In this document: positions 43,559-51,927 of the stretch, piece by piece | How positions within the stretch are numbered: the stretch's first letter is position 1 | Layout: every line of letters starts with the position of its first letter | DNA from: Bacteroidales bacterium | GTDB taxonomy: Bacteria > Bacteroidota > Bacteroidia > Bacteroidales > F082 | Direction: 5' to 3' | Assembly: GCA_017553625.1 (NCBI GenBank) | Contig: JAFZKP010000007.1 | Coordinates: 1 to 64,000 of the forward strand | Length of the DNA stretch: 64,000 nt | The notes under the pieces: generated by a model | Seen by the model: the letters and a program-made list of their open reading frames with translations, nothing else | Told to the model about the DNA's origin: nothing | The model's database searches: none | Position numbers and translations under genes: made by a program

Positions 43559-45832
43559 ATGAAAAAGCCCGTAAGACATAGGAAATTAAAAATCACCCTT
43601 CTTGTTCTTGCGGGCCTTTTTCTTGCCTTTTTGTGCATTCCAGTTCCCAAGTTCGACAAGCCTTATTCCACCATTTTGACGGCAAGGGACGGCGAGTTGC
43701 TTGGCGCAAAAATCGCCGACGACGGGCAGTGGCGTTTCCCTGCCACAAACAAATATTCACAAAAATACGTTGATTGTCTTCTGGAATACGAAGACCGTTG
43801 GTTTTACTATCATCCTGGCTTTAATCCCATCTCTTTTGTCAAGGCTTTAATCGACAACATCAAGGCTGGCGAGGTCGTGCGCGGTGGAAGCACGCTGTCG
43901 ATGCAGGTGGTTCGCATGTCGCGCGACAATCCGCCCCGCACATACGGCGAAAAGCTGTTGGAAGTGGCGTTGGCTTTGCGTCTTGAATTGCATTATTCCA
44001 AAAAAGAGATTCTTGACCTGTACGCCGCCAACGCGCCTTTCGGAGGCAACGTGGTAGGCATCGACGCGGCAGCATGGCGTTATTTCCACACCACACCCGA
44101 CGATTTGTCATGGAGCGAGGCAGCCACATTGGCGGTGCTGCCCAACGCGCCTTCGCTGATACATCCCGGACGTTCGCGTGAACGTCTGGAACAGAAACGT
44201 AACACATTGCTGCAACGTGTCTTAGGCTCAACAGAAGACGCAGAACTGGCAATGATGGAAGACATCCCAGACCGACCTTTCGAGATACCGATGCTGGCCT
44301 ACCATTACCTCGCCGAAAAAGACAACAAACATCATGGGGAACACATCAAAACGACGATAGACGCGAACCTGCAGCAATCCGTAATCGACATCATGAAACG
44401 CCACCACGACTTGAACGTTCTCAACAGCATCGACAACGCAGCGGTGTATGTCGTTGATTATCTTAACGATGAGATTCTTGCATACGTTGGCAACAACTGG
44501 GACGCCGACGATGCCAGGATGGTTGACATGGTGCAGGCGCAACGCTCCACTGGCAGTATACTGAAGCCTTTCCTCTTCGCCGCCATGCTCGACGAAGGCA
44601 CGCTGCTGCCCCAGATGGTCGTTCCCGACGTCCCGATGAGCATCTCTGGCTTCACGCCAAAGAACTACAGCGGCGAATATTGGGGAGCGGTGACAGCCGA
44701 CAAGGCTCTGCAGAACTCCCTCAACGCTCCTTTCGTGCACCTGCTCCGCGAATACGGGCAGCCGAGATTTCTCACTTTGCTGAAAAACCTGCCGCTGCGA
44801 GGTGTCGTTTTCGATTCGGAACATTACGGGCTCTCGCTCATCGTGGGCGGCGCGGAAGCGTCGTTATTCGACATCACCAACGCTTATGCGAAGATGGGAC
44901 GCAAGCTGGCATCGTATGCCAATGAAAACTACGACGTTGTGGTGGACGATGGCATAACACCATATTCGGCGGAAGCCATTGCTGAGACTTTCCATGTTAT
45001 GCTCGGTCTTACGCGCCCGATGAGCCAGATTGGATGGGGCGGCTTCAACTCGTCGCGACAGGTGGCATGGAAGACAGGTACGAGCTACGGCTTCAAAGAC
45101 GCTTGGGCTGTGGGTCTCACCGACCGCTATGCCGTGGGCGTGTGGGTCGGCAACTCCGACGGCGAGGGACGTCCTGGTCTGACGGGCGTGGGTGCCGCTG
45201 CGCCGTTGATGTTCGACGTCATCGGGAAACTCAACGACAACTACACATACCCAGGCAACACCTCTGAAAGCGTGGAGATTGAAGTTTGTGCCGAATCTGG
45301 ATACCCCAAGTCGGAATACTGTCCGCATACGAAAAAGATTCGTGTCGTGGACGTGGAGAACCAGACGGGCGTGTGCCCATATCATAAAAAGGTGTTTTTG
45401 GACGAGTCACGGCAATATCGCGTCAAGTCGGACTGCTACCCCGTCGACCAAAAAAGATTCGAAGTGTTTTATGTACTGCCGCCCGTCATGGAATGGTTCT
45501 ACAAGAAGCATTCGCCGCTGTTCCGACCGCTGCCGGCGTTTTATCCGGGCTGCGGCGCATCGCATCCAGACGACGTGATGGCGTTCGTATACCCAAAAGG
45601 CGACGCCAGCATATCCATCCCTATCGGCATCCGCGGTGACAGGCAACAGGTGGTGTTTGAGATAGCACACCGCAACCCGCAGAAGACCATATTCTGGAGC
45701 TTGAACGACAAGTTTTTAGGCGAGACGCGCCTCAACCACCAGATGCCCATCGACGTGGAACGAGGCAATTATGAGTTACGATGCGTCGACGAAGACGGAA
45801 TCGAGCTGATGAGAAAGATTGTGGTGCAATGA
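43559..45832 (+). CDS. pbpC: Penicillin-binding protein 1C
   Basis: A 757-residue bifunctional peptidoglycan synthase: a membrane anchor (10-27), a glycosyltransferase domain (about 55-220) with catalytic Glu78 in EYEDRWFYYHPG and RGGSTLSMQ, a transpeptidase domain (about 285-540) with Ser333 and Lys336 in TGSILKP and a KTG motif in WKTGTSYG, and a C-terminal BiPBP_C domain (about 670-757). It follows the alpha-2-macroglobulin gene by one base, the classical pair: wall repair plus protease defence. Confidence 0.96.
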   Translation: MKKPVRHRKLKITLLVLAGLFLAFLCIPVPKFDKPYSTILTARDGELLGAKIADDGQWRFPATNKYSQKYVDCLLEYEDRWFYYHPGFNPISFVKALIDNIKAGEVVRGGSTLSMQVVRMSRDNPPRTYGEKLLEVALALRLELHYSKKEILDLYAANAPFGGNVVGIDAAAWRYFHTTPDDLSWSEAATLAVLPNAPSLIHPGRSRERLEQKRNTLLQRVLGSTEDAELAMMEDIPDRPFEIPMLAYHYLAEKDNKHHGEHIKTTIDANLQQSVIDIMKRHHDLNVLNSIDNAAVYVVDYLNDEILAYVGNNWDADDARMVDMVQAQRSTGSILKPFLFAAMLDEGTLLPQMVVPDVPMSISGFTPKNYSGEYWGAVTADKALQNSLNAPFVHLLREYGQPRFLTLLKNLPLRGVVFDSEHYGLSLIVGGAEASLFDITNAYAKMGRKLASYANENYDVVVDDGITPYSAEAIAETFHVMLGLTRPMSQIGWGGFNSSRQVAWKTGTSYGFKDAWAVGLTDRYAVGVWVGNSDGEGRPGLTGVGAAAPLMFDVIGKLNDNYTYPGNTSESVEIEVCAESGYPKSEYCPHTKKIRVVDVENQTGVCPYHKKVFLDESRQYRVKSDCYPVDQKRFEVFYVLPPVMEWFYKKHSPLFRPLPAFYPGCGASHPDDVMAFVYPKGDASISIPIGIRGDRQQVVFEIAHRNPQKTIFWSLNDKFLGETRLNHQMPIDVERGNYELRCVDEDGIELMRKIVVQ

Positions 45833-45839
45833 CATGCCC

Positions 45840-46163
45840 CTATCCCCTGTCGTAATGTGGCATCTCCTCAGGGATGATTATCGATAGTTCCACCAGACCA
45901 CTCACCTCGCCGTCTTCAAACCATGGCGTCTGATAAATAAGTTTTTTCTTGCCTTTTTTGGAAATCGTATACACGTTGGTGGCGGCATCGTTCAAAAGAT
46001 GTTTTATGATCTGCTGCGAGCGCTCGTTGTGGCAGCCCATCATGTTTTTGCCGCGCACGTCGCCGTTGACAGCGCACGAACTATCGTTCTGATACACAAC
46101 ATTTCCATCCTTGTCGCTAATGGTCACAGCGACGTTTATCCCTTTCAAAAAATCGTTAATCAT
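45840..46163 (-). CDS. Stand-alone PAS-domain protein
   Basis: A 107-residue protein that is essentially one PAS fold: VAVTISDKDGNVVYQNDSS, then GKNMMGCHNERSQQIIKHLL and a closing beta strand GLVELSIIIP. The sequence GxxxxxCH resembles the PAS module at the end of DUF438 proteins and may bind a small molecule or metal. No kinase, cyclase or DNA-binding output is attached, and none is adjacent; it is divergent from the lptG-like gene. Its ligand and partner are unknown. A TAAATTTG -7 element lies 23 bases upstream of the ATG. Confidence 0.78.
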   Translation of the reverse strand: MINDFLKGINVAVTISDKDGNVVYQNDSSCAVNGDVRGKNMMGCHNERSQQIIKHLLNDAATNVYTISKKGKKKLIYQTPWFEDGEVSGLVELSIIIPEEMPHYDRG

Positions 46164-46185
46164 CTCGTTGAAAATTTAATTTTTG

Positions 46186-46234
46186 CAAATTTACATATTT
46201 TTATATAAAAATAAAGAAATAATCGTTATATTTG
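46186..46234. promoter_or_regulatory. Divergent promoters of the PAS gene (-) and the LptF/G gene (+)
   Basis: Minus-strand TAAATTTG at 46193-46186 serves the PAS gene; plus-strand TATATTTG at 46227-46234 serves the permease gene. The latter predicts transcription from near 46241, which excludes the upstream ATG at 46183 and supports the TTG start at 46252. Confidence 0.55.
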
Positions 46235-46251
46235 CAATTTATTTTAGTATC

Positions 46252-47712
46252 TTGAAAAAGCTCAACATCTATATTATCAAGCAATATATTGGCACGTTCA
46301 TTTTCACTTTCTTCGTCGCCATTTTCATCTTGCTGATGCAGTTTTTGTGGACTTGGGTCGATGAGTTCATCGGCAAGGGCGTGGAGTTTGCGGTGATGTT
46401 CAAGCTTTTGTTCTACACCTCCGTCACCTTCGTCCCTATGGCGCTCCCGCTGGCTATCCTGCTCTCATCGCTGATGTGCTTCGGCAACCTCGGCGAGTAT
46501 TATGAGCTCGTGGCGATGAAGGCGAGCGGCATCTCCACCTGGAAAGTGATGCGTCCGCTGCTTTATTTCTCACTGACGATGAGCGTGCTGGGCTTCTTCT
46601 TCTCCAACAACGTCATGCCTGTAGCCAACCTCAAGATGCAGTCGACGCTCTACGACGTGAGCCACAAGAAGATGACCCTTGAGATTCCTGAAGGCGTGTT
46701 TTACCGTGGCATCGACAAATATGTCATAAAAGTCGCGAAGAAAAGCAAGGACGGCAACTGGATGTACGACATCATGATTTACGACCACACCGACGACAAA
46801 GGCAACGTGAAAGTCACAGTAGCCGACTCAGGCTACATGGCGATGACACCGAGCCAGCGCGAGATGGTTTTCACACTCTACGACGGCTACAACTACAGCG
46901 AAATATTCGAGGACAAGGACTACCGCACGCGCCGTCCGTTCCAGAAGATGTCGTTCAAACGCCAGTTGGTGGAGTTCGACATGTCGCAGTTCGACATGAA
47001 ACACATCAACGAGGACGCCTTCAAGAAACATCAGACGATGATGAATATCAAGCAGTTGAACTTCGCCATAGACTCCTTGAACATCGCCTTTGCCGAAAGG
47101 AAAGATTCTTACGGCAAGTCGCTGACAAACAGGTTCCAATATCTGAATCTCGACGAGGCGAGCTTCATGAAAGCCGACGAAAGGCTTGAGAAGAAACAAG
47201 GCGACAACATCAAACAAGACACCATCGACGGCTTCGTATGGCCGTTGCTGAGCAATATTCCTGAGAAGGAGCGCAAGGCTGTGGCAAGCATAGCGTTCAA
47301 CAACGCCACCAACATGAAGGAGAACCTCACCGTCACCGCCAACGACATGAAACGCGCGCGCATAAACATCAGGAAACATGAGCAGGTGCTGAACCAGAAG
47401 TTCACGCTCAGCATGGCGTGCCTGCTCTTCTTCTTCATCGGGGCTCCGCTGGGAGCCATCATCCGCAAAGGCGGTCTGGGCATGCCCGTCGTCGTCAGCG
47501 TGACGTTCTTCGTCATCTACTACGTCATCACCATCATAGGCGAGCGCGTGGCGGTCAACGGCGACATGTCGGTGTTCCTCGGCGCATGGATCTCGTCGAT
47601 AGTGCTCTTCCCTATCGGCATCTTCCTCACCTTCAAAGCCACCACCGACGCTGCATTGCTCGACGCCGAGTCATGGAAAAAGTTCTTTACCAAAAAACGC
47701 AAAAAAAGCTGA
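46252..47712 (+). CDS. LptF/LptG family permease
   Basis: A 486-residue inner-membrane permease of the YjgP/YjgQ family that, with LptB, extracts lipopolysaccharide from the inner membrane and sends it along the Lpt bridge. The N-terminus MKKLNIYIIKQYIGTFIFTF and three helices precede a periplasmic jellyroll with a long helical insert (about 230-360, typical of Bacteroidota), then three more helices. The start is TTG at 46252: it gives the conserved KKLNIYIIK N-terminus and lies 17 bases after the -7 element, whereas an ATG at 46183 would lie upstream of the promoter. Confidence 0.9.
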   Translation: MKKLNIYIIKQYIGTFIFTFFVAIFILLMQFLWTWVDEFIGKGVEFAVMFKLLFYTSVTFVPMALPLAILLSSLMCFGNLGEYYELVAMKASGISTWKVMRPLLYFSLTMSVLGFFFSNNVMPVANLKMQSTLYDVSHKKMTLEIPEGVFYRGIDKYVIKVAKKSKDGNWMYDIMIYDHTDDKGNVKVTVADSGYMAMTPSQREMVFTLYDGYNYSEIFEDKDYRTRRPFQKMSFKRQLVEFDMSQFDMKHINEDAFKKHQTMMNIKQLNFAIDSLNIAFAERKDSYGKSLTNRFQYLNLDEASFMKADERLEKKQGDNIKQDTIDGFVWPLLSNIPEKERKAVASIAFNNATNMKENLTVTANDMKRARINIRKHEQVLNQKFTLSMACLLFFFIGAPLGAIIRKGGLGMPVVVSVTFFVIYYVITIIGERVAVNGDMSVFLGAWISSIVLFPIGIFLTFKATTDAALLDAESWKKFFTKKRKKS

Positions 47713-47717
47713 ACGAT

Positions 47718-48938
47718 ATGAATATTCTAATGTTATGCAACAAATCGCCGTTCCCGCCAAGCGAGGGAGGTCCAATGGCAATGAACAGCATCGTCACAGG
47801 GCTGTTAGAAGCAGGTCATAATGTGAGAATCCTGGCTTTCAACAGCAACAAATATCATATCGAGAAGGACAGCATACCTCTGGAATATCGCAGGCAGACA
47901 AGAATCGATTTTGTGGATATTGACTTGAGTATCAAGCCAGTGGAAGCTTTTAAAAATCTCTTTTCCGATGAATCGTATCATGTGAAGAGATTCCTCTCAA
48001 AGGATTTCACAAACAAGTTGGAAAAGATTTTGAAGAAAGACAGATTCGACATCGTGCAGCTTGAGACGATTTACATGGCGCCGTATATCGAAACCATCAG
48101 GCAACATTCCAAGGCGAAAATCGTGCTTCGCGCACACAACGTGGAACATAAAATATGGGAGCGCATTGCGAAAAAGACGTTTTTCTTCGCCAAGAGATGG
48201 TACCTCAGACACCTCATCCGCACATTGCGTACATTTGAGATGAGCATCCTCGACAAGGTGGACGGCATCGCCGCCATCACCACCACCGACGCCAGCTTCT
48301 TCCGACGCGTGACAGCCACGCCGGTCATCGACATACCTTTCGGAGTTGATATTGAGAAATTCGACCCGGTGTTCGAAGTCGGCAACGTCCCGACTTTTTA
48401 CCACATCGGCTCCATGAACTGGATGCCCAACGAGGAAGGCATAAAATGGTTCCTCAACAACGCCTGGGACCATGTTCTGGAACGCGTTCCCGAGGCGAAA
48501 CTGTATCTTGCAGGAAGAAACATGCCGAAATGGCTCCAGAAAACAAGAAAGAGAAACGTCGTCGTGGTGGGAGAAGTGCCTGACGCCCATGAGTTTGTTA
48601 ACCAGCACAACGTCGCGGTGGTTCCGCTGCTGTCGGGAAGCGGCATGCGCATCAAAATCATCGAGTCGATGGCGTTGGGCAAGACCGTGATAACCACTCT
48701 CGTCGGCGCGGAAGGCATCCAGTATTCCGAGTTCGAGAACATCATCATCGCAGAGAACGTCCCGAAGCTGGTGGAAAACATCAGCAGGCTCTACAACCAT
48801 CCTGAAGAGGCGGAAGCCATTGGCTTGAACGCGCGCCGACTCGTAGAGGAATTATATGACAACAAGAAGATTATCAACAGATTAGAGCTGTTTTACAAAG
48901 AGATTACATCTAAAAGAGAGATAACGATATTGAATTAA
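47718..48938 (+). CDS. Glycosyltransferase family 4 protein
   Basis: A 406-residue GT-B glycosyltransferase. The N-terminal acceptor domain starts MNILMLCNKSPFPPSEGG, and the C-terminal nucleotide-sugar domain has FGVDIEKFDPVFEVG, GSMNWMPNEEGIKWFL and the donor-binding region with VPLLSGSGMRIKIIE (acidic residue E near the end). It lies five bases after the LptF/G gene and directly before a second transferase, suggesting a role in surface glycan or LPS assembly. Donor and acceptor are unknown. An extended frame upstream to 47418 overlaps the permease gene and is not used. Confidence 0.9.
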   Translation: MNILMLCNKSPFPPSEGGPMAMNSIVTGLLEAGHNVRILAFNSNKYHIEKDSIPLEYRRQTRIDFVDIDLSIKPVEAFKNLFSDESYHVKRFLSKDFTNKLEKILKKDRFDIVQLETIYMAPYIETIRQHSKAKIVLRAHNVEHKIWERIAKKTFFFAKRWYLRHLIRTLRTFEMSILDKVDGIAAITTTDASFFRRVTATPVIDIPFGVDIEKFDPVFEVGNVPTFYHIGSMNWMPNEEGIKWFLNNAWDHVLERVPEAKLYLAGRNMPKWLQKTRKRNVVVVGEVPDAHEFVNQHNVAVVPLLSGSGMRIKIIESMALGKTVITTLVGAEGIQYSEFENIIIAENVPKLVENISRLYNHPEEAEAIGLNARRLVEELYDNKKIINRLELFYKEITSKREITILN

Positions 48939-50117
48939 ATGAAGATATTTGTTTTATTACCCAGGATTCCGTGGCCGCTTGAAAAAGGCGACAAGCTGAG
49001 GGCTTACAACCAAATCAAGCAGCTGTCAAAGAACAACGAGATAATACTCTGCGCGCTCAACGACGACAAAAAAGTCGACAAGCAGGCGGCGTTTCAGGCG
49101 ATGCAACCCTATTGCGCCTCAATAAACTTCATAGACTTGCCGAAAATCGGAATACTTTTCAATGTTTTCAAGTCGTATCTCCTCGGATTGCCTATGCAAT
49201 GCGGATATTTTTACAGCTCAAAGGCGAAAAAGAAAGTCCACAAGCTCATCGAGCACCACAAACCAGACATGCTCTTCGGGCAGCTTTTGCGTGTAGCTCC
49301 TTATCTTCACAAGGTAAACATCCCTAAAACCATTGACTATCAAGACGTTTTCTCAATGGGAATGAAACGCAGGGCAGAGATTGCAGGTCTCTTTACAAGA
49401 CCGTTTTTCGAGATGGAATACAACCGTCTGAAGAAATACGAACGCAAGGTCTTCGACGAGTTCGACGTGAAGACCATCATCAGCGAGCCTGACCGTGCCA
49501 ACATCGACCATCCCGACAGAAACAAAATCCTCATCGTGCCGAACGGTGTCGATCATGACTATTACAAGCCACTTGAGCGTGAGATAAAATACGACATCGT
49601 GTTTACTGGCAACATGGGATATGCGCCGAACGTCAACGCCGTGGAGTATCTGGCATACGAGATTTTACCAAAGGTGTGGGAAAAGGTCCCGAACGCGAAG
49701 ATGTACATCGCCGGCGCACAGCCCGACCCGAGGGTGAAGAAAGTGGCGTGTGACAACATCATCGTGAGCGGCTGGGTCGACGACATGCGCGAGGCATACG
49801 CACAGAGCCGTATCTTCATCGCCCCGATGCGCATCGGCACAGGACTTCAGAACAAACTCCTCGAGGCAATGTCGATGAAGAAACCTTGCATCACGACATC
49901 GTTGGCAAACGGCTCGCTCCACGCCGTCAACGGCAAGGAGATTCTTGTCGACGACAACTCCTCGGACCTCGCCGCCGACATCGTTTTCATGCTGCGTAAT
50001 CCTGATAAGGCCGCTGAGATAGCGGAAGACGGATACAATTTCGTAAACCGCGTCTACGACTGGGGCGCAGCAACAAAAATAATGGAAGACGCAATGATAA
50101 CAGCAATACAAAGTTAA
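48939..50117 (+). CDS. Glycosyltransferase family 4 protein (second copy, stp1-like)
   Basis: A 392-residue GT-B enzyme related to its neighbour and to the sugar transferases often seen with exopolysaccharide clusters. Key segments: LPRIPWPLEKGDKLRAYNQI at the N-terminus, VPNGVDHDYYKPLEREIKYD, FTGNMGYAPNVNAVEYLAYE and the nucleotide-sugar site APMRIGTGLQNKLLEAMSMK. Its ATG follows the previous stop with no gap, so the two are co-translated and may act in sequence. The 3' end runs into an octamer array. Confidence 0.9.
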   Translation: MKIFVLLPRIPWPLEKGDKLRAYNQIKQLSKNNEIILCALNDDKKVDKQAAFQAMQPYCASINFIDLPKIGILFNVFKSYLLGLPMQCGYFYSSKAKKKVHKLIEHHKPDMLFGQLLRVAPYLHKVNIPKTIDYQDVFSMGMKRRAEIAGLFTRPFFEMEYNRLKKYERKVFDEFDVKTIISEPDRANIDHPDRNKILIVPNGVDHDYYKPLEREIKYDIVFTGNMGYAPNVNAVEYLAYEILPKVWEKVPNAKMYIAGAQPDPRVKKVACDNIIVSGWVDDMREAYAQSRIFIAPMRIGTGLQNKLLEAMSMKKPCITTSLANGSLHAVNGKEILVDDNSSDLAADIVFMLRNPDKAAEIAEDGYNFVNRVYDWGAATKIMEDAMITAIQS

Positions 50118-50252
50118 TCAGTTAGTCAGTTAGCCAGTTAGTCAGTTAGTCAGTTAAACTGGTCAACTGATCAACTGATTAACTGAACAACTGAACAACT
50201 GATTAACTGAACAACTGATTAACTGATTAACTGAACAACTGAATAACTGATT
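50113..50252. repeat. Large octamer array in two opposite orientations
   Basis: TTARYCAG units (50113-50156) are followed by CTGANYAA units (50157-50252), about 17 units in all. The two halves are reverse complements, so the array can fold into a long hairpin between the glycosyltransferase and ettA. Confidence 0.9.
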
Positions 50253-51926
50253 ATGGCACAAAACGACGATAAAAAGATTATTTTTTCGATGGTTGGTGTG
50301 AGCAAAATTATCCCACCGTCACGACAGATTTTAAAAGACATCTATCTCTCATTTTACTATGGTGCAAAAATAGGCATCATCGGTTTGAACGGCGCCGGAA
50401 AATCAACACTTCTGCGCATCATCGCGGGCAAGGAGAAGTCATACAACGGCGAAGTGGTGTTCTCGCCAGGCTACTCCGTCGGGATGCTCGACCAGGAGCC
50501 GCAACTCGACGACAACAAGACAGTGCGCGAGGTCGTGGAGGAAGGCGCTCAGGATGTAGTGAACCTGCTTAAGGAATACGAAGAGATAAGTAACAAATTC
50601 GCCGAGCCTGATGCCGACTTCGACAAACTCATCGAACGTCAGGGCGAGCTCACCGAGCTCATCGAACAGCACGACGGCTGGAACCTCGACAGCAAACTCG
50701 AGCGCGCCATGGACGCGTTGAACTGTCCCGACGGCGACACGCCGGTGAAGAACCTCTCGGGAGGTGAACGCCGCAGGGTCGCTTTGGTGAGACTGCTTCT
50801 GCAAGAGCCTGACATCCTGCTCCTCGACGAGCCAACCAACCACCTCGACGCTGAAGCAATTCAATGGCTCGAGAGCCACTTGCAACAATATAAAGGCACC
50901 GTCATCGCTGTGACACACGACCGTTACTTCCTCGACCACGTCGCTGGTTGGATTCTCGAACTCGACCGCGGCGAAGGCATACCGTGGAAAGGCAACTACT
51001 CGTCGTGGCTCGACCAGAAGACCGCGCGCATGGCGATGGAAGAGAAGACGGAAAGCAAACGCCGTAAGACCCTTGAGCGAGAGCTGGAGTGGGTGCGCAT
51101 GGCGCCGAAGGCACGACACGCCAAGGGCAAGGCACGTCTCGAGTCGTATGAGAAGATGCTCAACGAGGACGTGAAAGAAAAAGAAGAGAAACTCGAGATT
51201 TACATCCCGAATGGCGACCGTCTCGGCAACAAAGTCATTGAGGCCAAAAACGTTACAAAAGCGTTCGGCGACAAAGTGTTGTTCGAAAACCTCAGCTTCA
51301 GTCTGCCGCCTGCGGGCATCGTGGGCGTTATCGGGCCTAACGGAGCCGGTAAAACCACTCTCTTCCGCATGATTATGGGACTCGAGAAGCCAGATTCAGG
51401 CACTTTCGAAGTCGGTGAGACCGTGAAGATAGGCTACGTCGACCAGCAACACGCCGACATCGACCCTGAAAAGACCGTTTGGGAGGTCATTTCTGGCGGC
51501 AACGAGCTGATTCAACTTGGAAAACGCACCATGCCGTCACGCGCATACGTGTCGAGGTTCAACTTCGGAGGTGACGCTCAGCAGAAGAAAGCGGGAGTGC
51601 TTTCGGGCGGTGAAAGAAACAGAATGCACTTAGCATTAACTTTGAAACAGGAAGCCAACGTTTTGCTCCTCGACGAGCCGACCAACGACATCGACGTCAA
51701 CACCTTGCGCGCCTTGGAGGAAGGTTTGGAAAATTTCGCGGGCTGCGCCGTAATCATCTCGCACGACCGCTGGTTCCTTGACCGTATTGCAACGCATATC
51801 TTAGCATTCGAAGGCGACTCCCAGGTTTATTTCTTCGAGGGAAGCTATTCGGAATACGAGGAAAACAAAATCAAACGACTTGGCAATCAACAACCTAAGA
51901 AATTCAGATATAAAAAATTGATGTAA
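50253..51926 (+). CDS. ettA: Energy-dependent translational throttle protein EttA (ABC-F)
   Basis: A 557-residue cytoplasmic ABC-F ATPase that binds the ribosomal E site and gates translation by ATP/ADP ratio. Two ATPase domains are joined by the helical P-site tRNA interaction linker. Walker A motifs are GLNGAGKST and GPNGAGKTT; signatures are LSGGERRR and LSGGERNR; Walker B lines are LLLDEPTNHLD and LLLDEPTNDID. The Arm-type insert in the first domain is present. All catalytic residues are intact. The ATG directly follows the octamer array, leaving no ordinary promoter. Confidence 0.96.
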   Translation: MAQNDDKKIIFSMVGVSKIIPPSRQILKDIYLSFYYGAKIGIIGLNGAGKSTLLRIIAGKEKSYNGEVVFSPGYSVGMLDQEPQLDDNKTVREVVEEGAQDVVNLLKEYEEISNKFAEPDADFDKLIERQGELTELIEQHDGWNLDSKLERAMDALNCPDGDTPVKNLSGGERRRVALVRLLLQEPDILLLDEPTNHLDAEAIQWLESHLQQYKGTVIAVTHDRYFLDHVAGWILELDRGEGIPWKGNYSSWLDQKTARMAMEEKTESKRRKTLERELEWVRMAPKARHAKGKARLESYEKMLNEDVKEKEEKLEIYIPNGDRLGNKVIEAKNVTKAFGDKVLFENLSFSLPPAGIVGVIGPNGAGKTTLFRMIMGLEKPDSGTFEVGETVKIGYVDQQHADIDPEKTVWEVISGGNELIQLGKRTMPSRAYVSRFNFGGDAQQKKAGVLSGGERNRMHLALTLKQEANVLLLDEPTNDIDVNTLRALEEGLENFAGCAVIISHDRWFLDRIATHILAFEGDSQVYFFEGSYSEYEENKIKRLGNQQPKKFRYKKLM

Positions 51927-51927
51927 T

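Noticed and set aside
46183-46251. Upstream ATG start for the LptF/G permease
   Set aside because: The -7 promoter element at 46227-46234 lies downstream of it, and the conserved N-terminus KKLNIYIIK begins at the TTG at 46252.
47418-47717. A longer glycosyltransferase with 100 extra N-terminal residues
   Set aside because: The extension overlaps the LptF/G permease gene almost entirely and is Arg/His-rich shadow sequence; the GT-B fold starts at 47718.
50113-50252. CRISPR array or phage attachment site in the octamer block
   Set aside because: The unit is 8 bp with no spacers; no integrase or tRNA gene is adjacent.
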